Shown here one piece after another: positions 47,801-59,800 of a DNA stretch of 64,000 nt; position 1 is the first letter of the stretch, and each line of letters starts with the position of its first letter. The DNA lies in the NCBI RefSeq assembly GCF_037975245.1, contig NC_092564.1, forward strand, positions 12,114,484 to 12,178,483. The letters are read 5' to 3'. The DNA comes from Apostichopus japonicus (Eukaryota; Echinodermata; Holothuroidea; Aspidochirotida; Stichopodidae). The notes under the pieces were generated by a model that had not been told where the DNA came from, did no database searches, and saw only the letters and a list, made by a program, of their open reading frames with translations. The translations under genes were made by a program, and so were the position numbers.

Positions 47801-50800
47801 ACTGATGGTGGCGCTCCGCTTAGATAGTGTCACAGGAACTTTCGGGCACAAAAAGTTCTGCCCCCCCAAACTGAAATGGTCCCGTACGCCTATGCTCAAA
47901 TATCACAACATGAGGCCTTGTTGACACATATTTAAACAAGAAGCGCTCATTGTAGGAAGTTGTACTTGAATTGTTTCTAAAAATATCATGTATATTTGAA
48001 TCATTGTTTTGATCACCTATTGTTTTGAGTTGAGACAATTATGAATTGTGTGGGAAGCTAATATCTCTGACACTGAAACCGTGCAGCAATGTTTATACAA
48101 TTTGATAGTTTAGAACCTTTATTATAGTTTCAGTAATGACTGTTTCATCATTTTATGTTTAAACCATTTAACAATCTTATTTCTTTCACTTACCATTTAC
48201 CATATCATTTGTTTAATCTTAACAACAACTGTTTTTTGATGTACGCCTATTTATAAATATTTTATATTTATACTGGTTTAAAATAAATCGAAATCGAAAA
48301 GATTTTTCATGTAAATGTTCGTTCCCTCTGCATTGAGAGTTGCTAAAGTAAAATGTGCATTCACACCACAATAATTATACACCATTATACACCATAAATT
48401 TTCGCAGTCCTTTTGACCATGTGATCAGTTAAATTTTTTGTGAGTGTAAACTATATACTTTGTCAAAAGTAGCCATTGGCATTTGAGTTAATTAATCGAC
48501 ATTGCGTAAAAAGTTGTTAACATATTGTAATGGGAAAGGGGTCGGAACTGGCTAGGGTTGGGCCGACCTGCCCATACTGGTTGGTGAAAAAGGAAAAATT
48601 TGTTCAACTTTGAATAAAACTTAAGACTAAGATTGCATTGGGAAACTGTTAATGGTAACTTATGACAGGGGCTTATAAAAGTTGTTAGCAAATTCTAGGT
48701 CTTTTACTGGTGTATTCTTGTGTCATCGAGATCCTTACGTAATAGTTCCTCCATCATTAAAGGGCCTCAATGAAATCAGTTAAAAAGGTGGTATTTTTAT
48801 TCTTGCATTTACTCTCTAGGCACTCATTTTACTTTACATTGGTTTCTGACATTCACAGCGTTTTCATAGCCCATAACATTTCCATAGACGCTATGTGTAA
48901 GGGAGTTGTACACCTTGTACAGAAGTGTGCACTGCATGATGCCTAGGCCAGCATATATGGTAACTAGTCTACGGCAATATTTCCTGTTCAGAATTTGACA
49001 GTTAATTTGTTGTTGTATACTATTTACAGCTTCCATTTGATTTTTTTGGCCGTGCACATGATATCACTATCGGCTGCCATTGCACACAAGCAATGTTTTT
49101 GTCAGGTGTCATTATAACTAAGTATTGTGCGTTCCTGTAGAGGTATTTTGAAGTGCATGTTTGCATGGAGGACTGCAGGGACGCAAGTTTTTCTGAGCGA
49201 ACGCAAACATTTTTATGATGTTGCGTCCCACGAATGCAACTTTTTAAATCCTAGTAACAATACTGAAGGTTGTAGATTTATTGCAAGTTAAAGAAAATGT
49301 GGTCCCGGAATTGTTGGGCCCCACAAAATCGGTCTTAAAGAATGGTACCAACATGTTTTTGACGTGGAAAGAAAATTTGAGCCCACCTACCCCAAAAAAT
49401 AGGCCCAGAGTTTTTTTGGCCCCAGATGGTCCCAATAATATTAGGCCTACATTTTTCAGCTATTAACCAACAACTGTATACCACGTTTGGTTACGATCCG
49501 ACTTAAGGTTGGGGAGTTATTGCAATGTATAGATTTTAATATGTTTGACAAAATAACCTCATTAATATTCATAAGGTCTGCAGCAAAAACGAAAGGGCAC
49601 ACCTTCTCATACATCTACATAGCAAGTATTACAAATATCCATCACTTCGTTGATGAGTTACAACAGACCCAAGCAAGTGTCGCACACGCACACGCACACA
49701 CACCGAAACCTGATTGTATAGGTTCACTTACTTCCAGCAAAGGAACCAAAATGTTTTCTTTTCCAAAAAGTTAAAAACCTTCATTCGAAGCAAATGCTGC
49801 AACTAACCTTTTTAGATGAAAACTTTTTCTTCTTTGATTTCTTGGTAGGATTGGTTACTTTCTCTTTATTACTAACGTCTAATACCTTATAGATTCTCAC
49901 GAGCCAGTTTTGTGTAGTGTACGCTTCTTCTAAATGCTCAAAAGAAATATCTTTATTACCAATCTCCACTCCTCTGGTCCTATCGTAACCAGATGGAGTT
50001 CTAAAATCAAGCTGTAAGGAAAGAAAGAAAGCAGAATGAAGAAGAATTGTTCCCATTACTGCATCCAAGTCTTGTTTTTACATCTGGTCACAGCACTCGA
50101 TAGGCTGGCTGGAAATATGGATGAACATTGCCAAATCAATAGTTAAAACAATTGTATACATCCGATGCCCCTGACAACCTGGAATCTACAATGGATATTA
50201 TTGCATTTAATTAATTTGACTAGAGTTACATTAAAAGTCAATTTAAAAATTGTAAAAATAAACTTTACAATAGAAATTTAGTTTTAATGCATCAGAATCC
50301 TGAACTTCCATAGAATACTGACATGTCTTAATAAACATCAGAAAAACTTTTAGTTTAACACTTTAGTACAGATCGAGAGCATACCTGAACTTCACCAAAT
50401 CGATAATAACACATTTTATACATCAGGCAGTTAAGGAGGGTCGGTGCACCGGCTTTGTCTACTCGGAACTCCCCATTCGTTGTAAAATAATCACTCTCCT
50501 AAAAGAGAAAGACAAGAAAGTTCATCATAACAATATCTTCTTCATTTAAATTTCATTTTATGTAAGAACTGCATTACAGCTTTGATTTCTTAACTACAGC
50601 AAGCGAAAATTAAAAAAGCCAATGTTTCTGGCATTTGCACACATAAGACAGTCCATTTTGATAAATTGTAAACCATCACTCTTGATGGGATCTAACAAGC
50701 TGAATTACAAAGTAAACAACCTAGAAGCCTATTACAAAATGATTTCCAGAGACACAGTATTTCAGTATGAGGAGGAGGAGCAGGAGCAGGAGGAGGAGGA

Positions 50801-53800
50801 GGAGGAGGAGGAGCAGGAGGAGGAGGAGGAGGGGTAGGAGAGGTGACTTTTCTATTAGCTAAACCAAAACCTGTCTGCTGTACCACTATAAATACTTTTT
50901 AATTACAAAACTCGTTTTCGTTAGGAATGCCACGACGCCAGTCGTCTCAAGATAACAAGACTAGTCTTCCCTCTCTCTCCCTTGTCCCAACCCCTACAAA
51001 CCATTTTAAAACCATTGAAAGGAATTGAATGCAAATTTCACCAGAATGCTTAGATTATGTTCCTTCTTAACATATCAAAAAGAAATTTTGACCTGGACTA
51101 TTCTTTAAATGAACCCACAAAGCTTACCCTTATATCTTGAGGGTGTTCTCCCTCTGCTATTCTCACCATCCAGAGAAATTTGTTAATATCGTCACCAGAG
51201 AAGCCGATCACTCCCCCAAAGATGACTAAAACATAATTAACGTCCAACATTTTCATGATTTCGTAAGCTTTAGGTTCTGTCGATGACATTGCTTTCCCAA
51301 CCTGTCGACATAAAAATGAATATGATATAAAGGAAATTATGTATTCATAGATGATTCCAGAAAGATGAGAGTGACGATAAAATGGATTGGTAGCATTTAA
51401 AACAATTTTGGCTGCCTCAAAACTAGTTTAAACAGAGATTGACAGGGACTGTGCACAGGCTAAACTGTCCACATTCATATGTGAGCTGCAATGTTTATAC
51501 ACCAAATGATAAATAAAGGAAATGAAATATTTTTTTTTTTTTTTTTTTACTGGCTATGAATTTGATGTTAAAACAGCAAGATTATAAATGGAAAAAAAAA
51601 ACATTCTGCAAGAAATTTTGCTCTTGAAATAACTTAAGACTGCTCTTTTCTGGAGTTACTGATGGCGAATCTTTCAAAAATTGATAGTTTCAAAAACGAT
51701 CAAATGAAAAAAAAGAAGAAAGTTAAATGCTGAAAGTATTGATTCAATGTTTCAAATATACTTCCAAGAGGTTCTGACACCCAAACGTCTCCACTCTGTG
51801 TTCCACTGAGCAGTATGGCATACTGAGCAGTATGGCATACTGAGCAGTATGGCATACTGAGTACAGTAGTATGGCATACTGAGCAGTATGCCATACTGAG
51901 CAGTGTGGCATACTGAGCAGTATGGAATACTCAGCAGTATGGAATACTCAGCAGTATGGCATACTGAGCAGTATGGCATACTGAGTACAGTAGTATGGCA
52001 TACTGAGCAGTATGCCATACTGAGCAGTGTGGCATACTGAGCAGTATGGAATACTCAGCAGTATGGAATACTCAGCAGTATGGCATACTGAGCAGTATGG
52101 CATACTGAGCAGTATGGCATATTGAGCAGTATGGCATACTAAGCAGTATGGCATACTAAGCAGTATGGAATACTCTCATGTTCCACTCAAGTGATACAAT
52201 GTCATCATTGAACCGTAATAGGGAGATGCTGAGGTGACTCACCAGTGCTATATGACTATTATTCCAGGTGTTGTTGTCGACTAGCGTGGTTCTATTAGCC
52301 ATTCCTGCTATCTGATATCCATAGTCCCACCATGACATCACTCTTGCATATTCATCAGTGTTCTGTCTCAACCAATAGTAAGCTTCCCGAAAGTCATCCA
52401 GAATTACCCGTGTCCTGAAATAAGAATGTAAACATTAACGTCTCTTTCTAGATAGAACTGAGGCTATTTACTTACATGCACATCATAACCTATATTTTGC
52501 GCCCCACAAAACTAATGACATCCACTACTGTAATGATACATGAGAACTCTACAGGTATATCTACTTGCCCTAAGACAGAAATATGGTCAACAGTTAATGA
52601 AAAAAACAGCTTCACTATCAATTCTTACACATACAAAGTAGACTGATCAACTGAGGGATGGGGTGGGGGGGTGCTGTACATATTCTGTGACAGTGTGGAA
52701 TATTAAATTGGAAATATAAAACACTTGTAACTGAGAGGCATTCCCAAGAGCAAAGCATCCCCTGTTACATTACAAATCCCAAAAACTAACACCTTTCTTT
52801 ACATTTAAGCAACATTTTAGATTGGAGAGAGATTCTATTCGGCACACGCAACCAGCTGTCGTAACTAAGTATGGTTTGTTACTATTCCCTTTATCTGCTG
52901 GGATGCAAACCAGCATCAACCTGGTAAGACCAAAAAGGCATGTTATTCCTTATCCCGGGAAGACCAATCAGATCACAAACGTTTTAGGGAGCAACTGTAG
53001 CAGTGTTACAATAACTCAATATCGTAGCTCAATACAATGGGAATACTGTAACTTCTTTTATTACCAAACCGAATTGATGAAAAGTTCTAATGCTGCATTT
53101 TAAATTCTCGTCAAGTAGTAGACTGGCCACACTGCGAGTCCTGCTAGCTTTGATTATGTTAATAAAATGCACCTGTCATAGATTTAAATTTTCAATACAA
53201 TCTCAAACTTGCAGTTTGTATTGAATAAATTTCAATCTGGTGGTAAAAGCCTCAACCCTCAAAGCAACAAATAAGATTTTTGAAATTTAGTCTTTATCAA
53301 AATCACGATGCAAGGGATAAAACTAGGTAGAAAACTTTTCAAGGTTTCCAAATGAAAAACGAACAATAACATTAAATTGTGAGGGACACAAAATTTCATG
53401 TACTGCATTAAGAATGATATAATCTGCATACTATGATTGCTGAAATGGTTGTAACCACATAGATCTCTTTGGTTATTAGTGACAGGGCTTTGTCAGGGTC
53501 ACACCAAGATACAACCAGACTCAACATGCAGTTTTCAAACTAAACTTCATTAATGTTACAGATTCCATTTCGTCATCAGATAGTTATTACAACTAAACTT
53601 TCGGAGGCATTTTCAATGACATTCTTCTAAGTAATCGTTACAACTGCTGGCACAACACCCATTCATAATCGATTTGAGATGTCACTATAACCTGCCATGC
53701 ATAAATACTTTTCTGCTACACTGCAAAATGTCCTTAGTGCTGCTCGAGTAAGCACCACCAGTGATGCAGTCATTCATTGACTCACCATCATTATACGATG

Positions 53801-56800
53801 TCATGATAACTTGCCATGTTTAAGTATCTTCAGGCTACAATGCAAGAGGTCCTTATTTGACTTGAGTAAACATTACAAGTGCTACAATGACTCACCCATC
53901 ATCACTGTAAGATGCTAACACAATGCTTGGACTTGAGTAAGCATTACTAGTGACCCAGGTGCAATGGACAGCAAACATCATTAGCATCATCATGATAGCT
54001 ATGACCACGAACCCTCTTAAATTGTTACCGGTCCCCTCAGAGTCCTTCTCGGGTTCCGGTTTGATCTTTCGGACTTTTCCAGCCTGCAGAGAGAGAATAG
54101 CACCGATCATGATACATTAACAATGGTTTCCATAGCAACTGAGAATGCTTTACCCCAGAATCAAAATAACACACATTATCACCAGAACAGAAAATGATAG
54201 TAATTACTAGTACAATCTGTGCACATGGCCCACAATGATGGTTACACTGTTCATAAATCACTACTAGCCACAACAAGAAGTCCCTCATTTTAATGAGGGT
54301 ATCGCTTTCACACTACTTGATTCAACCTTCCATCGGCATGGATAGACAACTTTTATCAATGTCCAAACTAATTTGCACTTAATTAAAATATCATCCAGAG
54401 ATTTGAGTGCAAGCACACATGAACACACACACACACTCTTTGCATATTATGAATCGTTATTAACAGTGGATCAATGTTTCACTTGTAACTGTAAATCACA
54501 GTGAAGTCCTTAGAATACTTCTCTTGACGGCTGGACAGAGGTTGGTCTTACCTTATCGTAAAGCTTTCTACCCTTCTTCTCTGTTTCCTCCTCAATCTCC
54601 TCCCCTTCTCCTTGTTCCTTCTCCTTCTTGGGTGTGTCGTCTACCAGATATTCATTGAGGGTCTTGGAGAGGCAGATGGACGCCAGGATGCAGACCACTG
54701 GGGTGAGAGTCAGCATCAACCTGACCATTACACCGGCAAAGTATGCTGCACTCATGGCATAGAGAATAACTGAAAAGGAGAGACACAAAACATATATGTA
54801 TTAAAGGGTGTGAAGACTTGCACAAAAAGAAAGGTCTAATGCCAGTAATCTGACCTAGTTTCGAATGAGGTGTAACAGAAGTGTTAGACACCACCATTGA
54901 TCCCAGAAAATACACACACAGCTTGCTACCATCGGTAATTAGACACTAGTGTACAGTCAGTACATAACAGCTGCCGTCGATACCCACAGCATAGTACTAA
55001 TGATACAGCGATGGACATCTCAGGTCCAGCTAAAGATAACAAGGTATCACGTTTAATTACTGTCTGCATTTTGTAGTGACACGAACAAAACGTCACTTGC
55101 AAGCAACAGAAAGTTAACTTTTTCAGATGGCCGCACGCGGTATTGGGCGAGTCTTCCATGCCTTTAAGTAACAAAGCATGTTAGCAGCAGCAGAGAGGCT
55201 CAGGAGCAGTTCTCCACTGGATTTATGACGCCTGAAAATACAGAAGGCTGGTTACCGACAGCCAAGATACACAAAGATCTCGACAGCTCTACACAGTACA
55301 CAACTAGACACTCTGGGTGGTAGTATGAGGGGTAGGTTGTATGGAGGTGACCTGTCAACTGGAGAGATCAGTGTCAAAGGTTACCAGTTCACCCTAGACG
55401 TAGTAGAGCCAGAAGTGCAGAGACAGGTAAGTGAGGAGCACAGTTAAGTAGCAAAGAATGTTAGCAGCAGAGAGGCTCAGGAGCAGTTCATTACTGGATT
55501 ATGACGCCTGAAAATACAGAAGGCTGGTTACCGACAGCCAAGATACATAAAGATCTCGACAGCTCTACACAGTACACAACTAGACACTCTGGGTGGTAGA
55601 CTGAGGGGGTAGGTTGAATGGAGGTGACCTGTCAACTGGAGAGATCAGTGTCAAAGGTGACCAGTTCACCCTAGATGTAGTAAAGCCAGAGTGCACTTGT
55701 TATGGGAAGACAGGTAAGTGAGGAGCCAAGTAAAGACACAGTTATTGCTTTGAGGATTGAATCAAACCAAAATACAAACCTGCATAAAGGGTCACTTTAC
55801 TTTTTAGATCTACAAAATTGTCTTTTATCTGTCAATCATAGTCACAACATGTTCACTCCCCCCCCCCCAACCATGCCCCCACACCACTGAATCCTTGCAT
55901 CAGGTTGTTGTTTTTCAAGCACCATTCCAAACATGTACCACAAAAAAAAGCTGCAGCAAAAAGTTTGACTATTTTTCAGGACACTCGTAACCTCCAAAGT
56001 GCAATGAATAAACAACTTGCCATCAATATGGAGCACTTATATGCCAAGTATAAACCCTTCCGATGCTGGCTTCTTGAGATATCGTTTTTACACATTTTGA
56101 ACCATACCCACCGTAACTGACCTTTGTCTAACACCAAAATAGTCACTCTGTTCAAGATGGACTAGAGAAGGGTAGCAGAAATATAACGGGGTGTTTTAAC
56201 AAAGATTTATTAGTGTCTGACAACTTCAATCCCCGGTTAATGAAAGTTACTCCAAAGAGAGAAAAAAAAACTCACAATTTTATTCACTTGAATAGCTGCC
56301 AAAATTCACAGATTCATCACAAGTTTCATACATACAGAAATAAGTTGATTTGTCTCCAGTAAAACAGATGAAATATTCCATATAGTTTGAACATTATATA
56401 TTATTCATAAATACTTACTGAAGACTCTTTCGTCGTTGATGTCTTTAATCACAAACCACAGGCCAGCTGGAAATGAGCAGGAGAGCATGTGGAGGTCAAA
56501 GAAGAAGGAAGCCCACGTAGTCGGCTGATGCTCGGACACAGAGGCGATGATAGGGATGTGAATTTTAGCGTAGCTGTCAAAATATAACAACAGATGAATG
56601 AATAATTAGTATTCGAAAAGGGTTTACAAATTAATGACTAGAATGGCAGTGCAACAAGCACCACTTTCAGATATACAGTTCCCATGAAGTTTAAAGCAGC
56701 TGTCTGTAGCCTGTCTGAAATGGATTAGAATTAAAATAGAAATGATGCATCTAGAGAATGAGATTTGAACAAGTCCTTTAATCTAGCAATCCTGACATCA

Positions 56801-59800
56801 GATTAACTAGTCCAGTGCTGCACAGGTTCCTCAATCTAATCGTTATTTGCAGCATATGACTACCAGTGATTTGTTTGTTTGTTAGAGAGAGTACAAACCG
56901 CAGAAATTTCTTGTCACTTTATCGTCACTTGATGAGATCATATATGAATTTGTGTGGGTATCTAAGCCAAACCACTGAGGGTTTCCTTCAGAGGGTTTCC
57001 CTCAGAAGCCCAGCTTCCAAAAGTACTTTTCCTTGGAGACTCAAGTTGTGATTTTCACTAGGCCAGCCGTGAACCATGAATTTCTAGGGTCTAGAGTCAT
57101 CCAAACAGTAGATAGACACACCCCGGTAATTGTGTTTATTAGAACTACACATTCAACTGATTTGATTGCAATTGATTACACACAGTCTGAAGTTAGCATT
57201 CAACACCAAATCAAAAATTTGAAAATAAATCACCATGTGTGAAAGTCGCGAAGCTTATTATCAGATTCCATCTGAAAAACGGGATTGGGAACCAATGGAA
57301 CTGTTTTTTTAATTTTCCACTATGCAACTGAAAACCCACAATAAAAGCTTTGCGACCCAGTTTTTGGAAGTGTGGGCTGTGGGGTATGCAAGCTATGTGG
57401 ATTCTGACCAGCATCCCTAATAGCACATATTTATTCACGATCAGCAGATTAGGATCATTTGCATAGAAACAATGGCAACTTAAAGTCTCAGTACGTGTTT
57501 GCCATAACTAAATGACACAGTTCTATGCAATTTTCATATCAATATTCATTATTTCTATTGAGTTATCTGTCGTTAAAACTGTTGAGCTGAATAAAATTTT
57601 CCAGATTTATTAACGAGTCCGTAGATTCTACAAACTTCTATCAAAATATGCCCAACAGATCATGCGCCAATCAAATATCTCTTCTTTGTTTACAACCGTT
57701 AGGCCTAGGCTTGTAGGCGATGAAGCTTGCGAAATTGTGTCATTTCCTTCCATTGCAATGAATAAACAGGTTTTTTCAGACGTTTCCTCCATGGAATTGT
57801 AAAAAGTGGATAGAAGTAGGAGTAGGACTGCTTAAATCCTGATAGGCTGCATCTGTAGACTATTTTGTTTACATTTGTGTAATGAACATGCTGACATGGG
57901 CGGTCGCAGTGATTATACCGTAAAATCGTTTGCGCCATAAGGGCAACAGAAAATAAGTTTCTTTCTTTCGATTGCGACAGCTTTTCTCCATTAAGAACAC
58001 CTGGTCAGAGTGCATTTAGAATAAGAAACTAAGAATCTACTTCGGAAGTTTGTTTTCCAGAAATTCATCAGCAAACACGTATTTAGACTTTTAAAGTTGA
58101 CTTACCCTGTGTCGTACAGAGAGTAGAACCTGCCACTCCAAGGTGCAACGTACCCTGATCGGAAGAAGATACAGAAGATGTAAGAATATCTGTTTCATAA
58201 TCTAACTATTTCAAAACGTGAGTTGACTTGTCATGATTGCCAAAAAATATATAACTTGTTCTCCAAACACAGAACCACTTTTTTTTCCATTAATTTCTTT
58301 TTAGCAAAATGGAAAAAACAGACTGACACAAAAAAATGGATTCTGTTCAAGGCAATAATATATTGCTCCTCTCTCTTGTTTGAAAAACAAGATATTATAA
58401 TTACAGATCAAACTTTTAGTTACTCATGTGATATAAAATTCACTAGTTTATCACACCTGTAGTTTTCATTCCGTTTTAGGTAAATTACTTGATTGCATCC
58501 AGAATGACAAGGTTACATCTTGTGCATGTTACATTGTCTACTTTACATAAACACATTTGACATTAGCAGATGAATCTTCTCTTCTTCTTCCTCCTTTACC
58601 ACCCCCATTCCCACCCCTCCCCCTCCCCCTTCCTTAAACCTTCGTCTACAATATTAAAAGAAAAAGTATCCTAAAGTGATTTCTAGTGTGATACTGTTGA
58701 TTGTCTACAAAACAACAGATAATTAAAAATCAGAAACAGAATGAACAAATCTTATTTCATATCATCAATTTATAAATCGATGCAAAACAGATAGCTTCAT
58801 CTCTGTAAAGGAACAAGAAGAGGAAATGCTGATTACCTGCGTAAGTGAGAAAAACCACGCCCAGGAACACTGCCCCCGCTGCACCCGTTACTCCAAAGAA
58901 GAATAGGGAACGAAACTCCTGCTTGGTTAGGTAGTCTTGGACGTACTTTAGGAAGGCATAGGCTTGCAAGAGAACAAACGTCCCTGTAGAGACAACAGAA
59001 AACAAGATCTGAAAGAACTGCGCAGAGGAATTTGACAAGAAAATAAAATTCAAGATTCTTGCAGATGAATATAGGGTTTACTTTGAAACATCTTCATTCG
59101 TCTCAATAACTTAATTGGCAACAAAACCTGCTTTGGAATATGCAGTAGCACGAGAGACATCCTGCCCAGTATGTATAAATTGATATTTAAAAGGAGAACA
59201 ACATACCAATCTAAACCCATTCAATAGGTTTTGTTACTCAATTCTACATTCACTCTACCCAAAATTCACTCAAGATATCAAGGCACGAAAACCATCAACT
59301 TGATCTACTCTCAACCCCAGTCAACTCATTTTAAGACTGTAAACATTGGAAGCAGTGCTTGCTAAAGGTGATTCTTGGTCATTCTCATTCCATCTAGTTC
59401 ATTTCGGAAGGGACAGCATCGTCTTCTGAGATGAAGTTTCAGAAGTCATTTTGAAAGGGCATAGATACTGCACAAGATCTTGGGCACAATGTATGATTGT
59501 AAGATCTCATGAGTGTATGCTACAGTAGATGTAAACCATGGAAACAACTTAACTCTGCTTAACTCTTAAACATACCCCCCCCCCCACCCCAGCAGCTTAC
59601 AAGCTACTTCTGTTACTACAGCTGTATGTTCTATTTGTACTGTTGCGCCTGCTGCCCCTGTACAGTGTAGGCACAACAGTAGAAACCTATCTCTTGGTCT
59701 TGTTTGGATCCTGTTACAGTAAATCTTTACCCCTCCCTCCCACTCTATGCCCTTCTCCCCCCACTCCAAAAGGCCATTTCACAAGATTGTTTCTTTCTGA

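Larger units (their letters stand above)
46290..47894. mobile_element. hAT-type element (1.6 kb) with nested insertion and palindrome
   Basis: Ends CATAGGCGTACG and CGTACGCCTATG, with perfect 8-bp duplication CTCAAATA at 46282-46289 and 47895-47902. Contains a long palindrome (46340-46486), an inner element (46691-47334) and the shared right-end module at about 47705-47830. Lies in the last STT3B intron. Confidence 0.92.
38854..49807 (-). other. Last STT3B intron (10.95 kb), repeat-filled
   Basis: From the 3' side it contains the 114-bp satellite (38911-40407), a TTAA-flanked 1.26 kb element inserted in it, a TTAA-flanked MITE (43572-43924), a second 114-bp-period array (45403-45840), and a nested hAT-type element with a long palindrome (46290-47894). 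No exon-like conserved peptide was recognised inside. Confidence 0.8.

Noticed and set aside
49781..49807. STT3B ending VSCSICFE by read-through of exon 12
   Set aside because: A usable GTTAGT donor and a far better conserved tail exon at 38853 make this an intron read-through.
50622..50886. Glu-rich and Pro-rich frames on opposite strands
   Set aside because: Trinucleotide GAG repeat in an intron.
51700..52154. Repeating YCSVCHTA peptide frames
   Set aside because: Translation of the 15-17 bp minisatellite in an intron.
43814..54915. Two similar peptides starting [19 protein letters not shown] (43814+ and 54915-)
   Set aside because: They are the two inverted copies of one TTAA MITE, not a gene family.
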